Assembly (NCBI GenBank): GCA_014529385.2
Contig: JABFUD020000345.1
Coordinates: 1-52,871, forward strand
Direction: 5' to 3'
Length of the DNA stretch: 52,871 nucleotides
From: Adiantum capillus-veneris
Taxonomy: Eukaryota > Streptophyta > Polypodiopsida > Polypodiales > Pteridaceae
The notes under the pieces: model-generated
What the model was told of the DNA's origin: nothing
Databases searched by the model: none
Seen by the model: the letters and a program-made list of their open reading frames with translations, nothing else
Part shown: in pieces, positions 50,384 through 52,871 of the stretch
Layout of the letters: each line of letters begins with the position of its first letter
How positions within the stretch are numbered: position 1 is the stretch's first letter
Translations under genes and position numbers: made by a program

Positions 50384-52871
50384 CTAAAGAAATCCCAAAT
50401 CATTGGAAACAAGGATGGTATCATCCACATAAAGAGCAAGAATCACAAAACTGCTACCTTGGCGTTTTATGTATAAGTTGGGGTCTGACGAGCAAGAGAT
50501 GAATCCTTTAGAGGTGAGAAAAAGATCAAATTTTGTATACCAGGCTCGCGAAGCTTGTTTGAGACCATATAGTGCCTTATGGAGTTGAGCAACAAGGTCT
50601 TCTTTACCTGGAATAACAAACCCTTCTGGTTGTTCCATATAAATTTCCTCTTCCAAGTCACCATTAAGAAAAGCAGTTCGCACATCCATTTGATGAGCTT
50701 CTAAATCAAATTGAACAGCAAATGCCAATAAAACTCGAACACTTGTAATGCGAACAACTGGTGAAAAAGTCTCTTGATAATCAACACCAGCTACTTGGGA
50801 GTAACCTTTTGCAACTAAACGTGCCTTGAACTTGTCAAAAGATCCATCTGCTTTTACTTTTGTTTTATACACCCACTTACATTTAATAGTTGTACGACTA
50901 GGAGGTAATTCAGTTAGTATCCATGTACCTTTAGAGATAAGAGAATCGTACTCTACTTCCATAGCCTCTTGCCATTGATCCTTTTGTGGTGAAGAGATAG
51001 CTTCATCATAAGTAACGGGATCTTCAGAAGTAGAAAAAGCATTATCAGCAATATCGTCATCATAAACATGACATGAGCCATGTTCAAAATCAATAGGCAG
51101 ATCAACAAAAATATCAATATCATCATTGGAAACATTTGGAATGGATGGTTGTGAGGAGGAAAGTTGCTCTATAGGAAGAGTTTCATCTTCTGAAAGAAAT
51201 GGAAAAGCCTGAAGCAATGATTTAGTATCATCAGAATCATCCATGGACCATGAGCCTCCCATAAGCTCTTCGTTAAAAGTAGCATCACGATTCACAATTA
51301 CTTTCTTGGAGGAGGGGTCATAGAATTTGTAGCCTTTGGAAGTGTCAGAATATCCAATAAAAATAACTTTAAGACCAGGAGCAACAAGCTTTGTTCGTGT
51401 TTCTTTGGGAACATGAATATAAGCAATACATCCAAAGGTTCGAAAATGAGATACAGAAGGAATGTCACCTGTCCATGCTGTGATGGGTATCTTACCAGAG
51501 GGTGCAGTAGTAGGAATATGATTCTGAATAAATGTTGCTGTCAAAGTAGCTTCAGCCCAGAAAACACGAGATAAGCCAGAATGAATCAGCATACATCTTA
51601 CAGCATTGAGAATAGTACGATTCTTTCGTTCAGCAACACCATTCTGTTGACGCGAATATTGAATAGTGTGTTCATGATGAATTCTTGTGTCAGCACAGTA
51701 ACTCACAAACTCTCGAGAAACATATTCGCCTCCATTGTCACTACGAAGCTTCTTAAGGCGACGACCAATTTGAAGTTCCGCAGCCTTGTGGAATTGTTTG
51801 AAAACAGATAAGGCTTCAGATTTTTGTCTAAGTAGAAATACAGTCGTATACCTTGAGAAATCATCAATGAAAGTAATGAAGTAGCGATATTGTGATCTCG
51901 AAGAAGATAGAGGTCCACATATATCAGTATGAACAAGATCCAAGATGTCATGAGAATGAGTTGTATTTGAAAGAGGAAAGGGTTTACGATTGTGTTTCCC
52001 AAGAGCACAAAATTCATAAATTCCCATATGGGGATGGGCTTTAAGATCCATGCCATGAACAAGATCACGACGTTGAGGATCAAGGAGTTTTGAGAAATCA
52101 ACATGAACAAAACTGTGATGCCATACTTTGCAATCATGATCACCTGGAGCAGTGACAATATTTGCTACAGCATCGTTGAGAGAGAGTTCAAATAAATTAC
52201 CGTTTCGAGGAGCAGTGGCTATAGTCTGTCCATCTTTCTCAATTCGGCATTTGGTATAATCAAATCCAACAAACAGACCAAGATCAACAAGTCTAGCAAC
52301 TGAAAGAAGATTACGTTGAAGATCTGGTACATGTAATACTCCTCGCAAAATTCGAGTGGAAGAAGATAAGGTACCAAGATATAAGTCTCCAATACCCTTT
52401 ACTTGACAAGTAGTATCATCAGCAAGATAAACAACACGTTGAACTGGCAGTGGATGATAGTTATGGAGCCACTTAGACTGATATGTCATATTTCCTGTAG
52501 CACCAGAATCGACAATAAAAAGTGATCCATCACGTACATGAAGTATTCTGTCTGGAGCAACTGAACATAGGACGTAGCTTGTTTCTGGTACAATGTTGTT
52601 TCGATGTTCAGTAGCATATGCTCTATTCCGATCTGTGTCAAAATCGACGCTTATAGCACATATGAGTGGGATGATCAGATCGTCCACAATATTCACAAGA
52701 AGAAGAAGAAGAGTCTTAGATAAACGTGGTTGTTTTGTGGTAATATTGTGTTCTTCATCATATTGACGTGCCCAACAAATCATCTTCAGTATGGCCATTT
52801 CTTTGCAGTAAGAACATTGCTTATTAGAAATTTGAGAACGAGAGAAAATATTACCGCGACGGCCACCTCTT
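50384..52871 (-). CDS. Copia F polyprotein (zinc knuckle, protease, integrase, RT)
   Basis: From 52798 the frame is open for 804 codons. Protease VDSGATG has Asp at residue 97. GAG-pre-integrase follows (KVWHHSFVHVDF). Integrase has Asp292 (HTDICGP), Asp354 (RSDNGGEY) and Glu390 (NGVAERKN), a DD35E spacing. RT has NGDLEEEIYMEQPEGF and catalytic Asp792-Asp793 (YVDDTILVS). An amber codon at 50384-50386 ends the frame 10 codons later. Upstream of 52798 the zinc knuckle CSYCK...GHTEDD is readable but split over two frames. Gag lies beyond the window. Confidence 0.93.
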   Translation of the reverse strand, partial: RGGRRGNIFSRSQISNKQCSYCKEMAILKMICWARQYDEEHNITTKQPRLSKTLLLLLVNIVDDLIIPLICAISVDFDTDRNRAYATEHRNNIVPETSYVLCSVAPDRILHVRDGSLFIVDSGATGNMTYQSKWLHNYHPLPVQRVVYLADDTTCQVKGIGDLYLGTLSSSTRILRGVLHVPDLQRNLLSVARLVDLGLFVGFDYTKCRIEKDGQTIATAPRNGNLFELSLNDAVANIVTAPGDHDCKVWHHSFVHVDFSKLLDPQRRDLVHGMDLKAHPHMGIYEFCALGKHNRKPFPLSNTTHSHDILDLVHTDICGPLSSSRSQYRYFITFIDDFSRYTTVFLLRQKSEALSVFKQFHKAAELQIGRRLKKLRSDNGGEYVSREFVSYCADTRIHHEHTIQYSRQQNGVAERKNRTILNAVRCMLIHSGLSRVFWAEATLTATFIQNHIPTTAPSGKIPITAWTGDIPSVSHFRTFGCIAYIHVPKETRTKLVAPGLKVIFIGYSDTSKGYKFYDPSSKKVIVNRDATFNEELMGGSWSMDDSDDTKSLLQAFPFLSEDETLPIEQLSSSQPSIPNVSNDDIDIFVDLPIDFEHGSCHVYDDDIADNAFSTSEDPVTYDEAISSPQKDQWQEAMEVEYDSLISKGTWILTELPPSRTTIKCKWVYKTKVKADGSFDKFKARLVAKGYSQVAGVDYQETFSPVVRITSVRVLLAFAVQFDLEAHQMDVRTAFLNGDLEEEIYMEQPEGFVIPGKEDLVAQLHKALYGLKQASRAWYTKFDLFLTSKGFISCSSDPNLYIKRQGSSFVILALYVDDTILVSNDLGFL

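Larger units (their letters stand above)
49052..52871 (-). mobile_element. Element F: Ty1/copia retrotransposon, 5' end outside the window
   Basis: 3' LTR of 143 bp, PPT and a long polyprotein on the minus strand in copia order (zinc knuckle, PR, INT, RT, RNase H). It inserted into element E next to AACAC (49047-49051). The near-open frame marks it as the youngest insertion seen. Confidence 0.92.

Noticed and set aside
1-52871. tRNA, rRNA, intact host protein gene or organellar insert
   Set aside because: I scanned for cloverleaf arms next to PBS-like motifs, rRNA cores and plastid-type genes by eye and found nothing; tRNAscan and BLAST were not available.

Overview
This is plant nuclear DNA, almost certainly from an angiosperm. 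It is made of nested transposable elements and shows no intact host gene. The evidence is Ty3/gypsy elements with initiator-tRNA-Met primer sites and chromodomains, a Ty1/copia element, a CACTA (En/Spm) DNA transposon, long GA/CT and poly-G tracts, and a captured fragment of a plant-specific heavy-metal-associated isoprenylated protein (HIPP) gene. I use letters A-H as local labels; no species is inferred.

Layout. 1-2.2 kb: a retropepsin-like ORF followed by a basic ORF with W(V/I)PK motifs and a purine tract. 3.4-5.75 kb: 3' end and LTR of element D (+). 5.755-17.48 kb: gag of an old element H (-), split by element A (6127-16981, -), a chromodomain Ty3/gypsy element with about 2.9 kb LTRs, PBS and decayed gag-PR-RT-RH-INT. 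17.5-19.24 kb: degenerate unclassified sequence with a 140-bp tandem duplication. 19.24-38.5 kb: repeat family G, present as a shortened copy plus two long arms in inverted orientation. The left arm carries a probable solo LTR (21246-23337), element B (24283-31560, TSD AGGTG) and a second solo LTR (31721-32588, TSD AAACA). The right arm keeps the matching empty sites. Between the arms lie a DUF4283/zinc-knuckle remnant and a 37-bp G run. 38.5-49.05 kb: element E (-), a chromodomain Ty3/gypsy element, interrupted in integrase by CACTA element C (40357-46946, TSD GAT) and cut at 49052 by copia element F, which runs off the right edge.

How the parts relate. Each element disrupts an older one, which gives relative ages: H before A and D; G before B, E and the solo LTRs; E before C and F. 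F looks youngest: its PR-INT-RT-RH frame is broken by a single amber codon over about 3.3 kb, apart from an additional break at the zinc knuckle near the window edge. C has lost the core of its TNP2-like transposase but keeps a TNP1-like gene with plausible introns and a captured HIPP fragment ending in a CaaX box. B is a chimera whose 3' LTR holds an inverted piece of D, an inverted piece of its own LTR and a second PPT/LTR start, all inside one perfect target-site duplication.

No tRNA, rRNA, CRISPR array or bacterial-type feature is seen. All family assignments come from reading motifs by eye; LTR identities were not computed.
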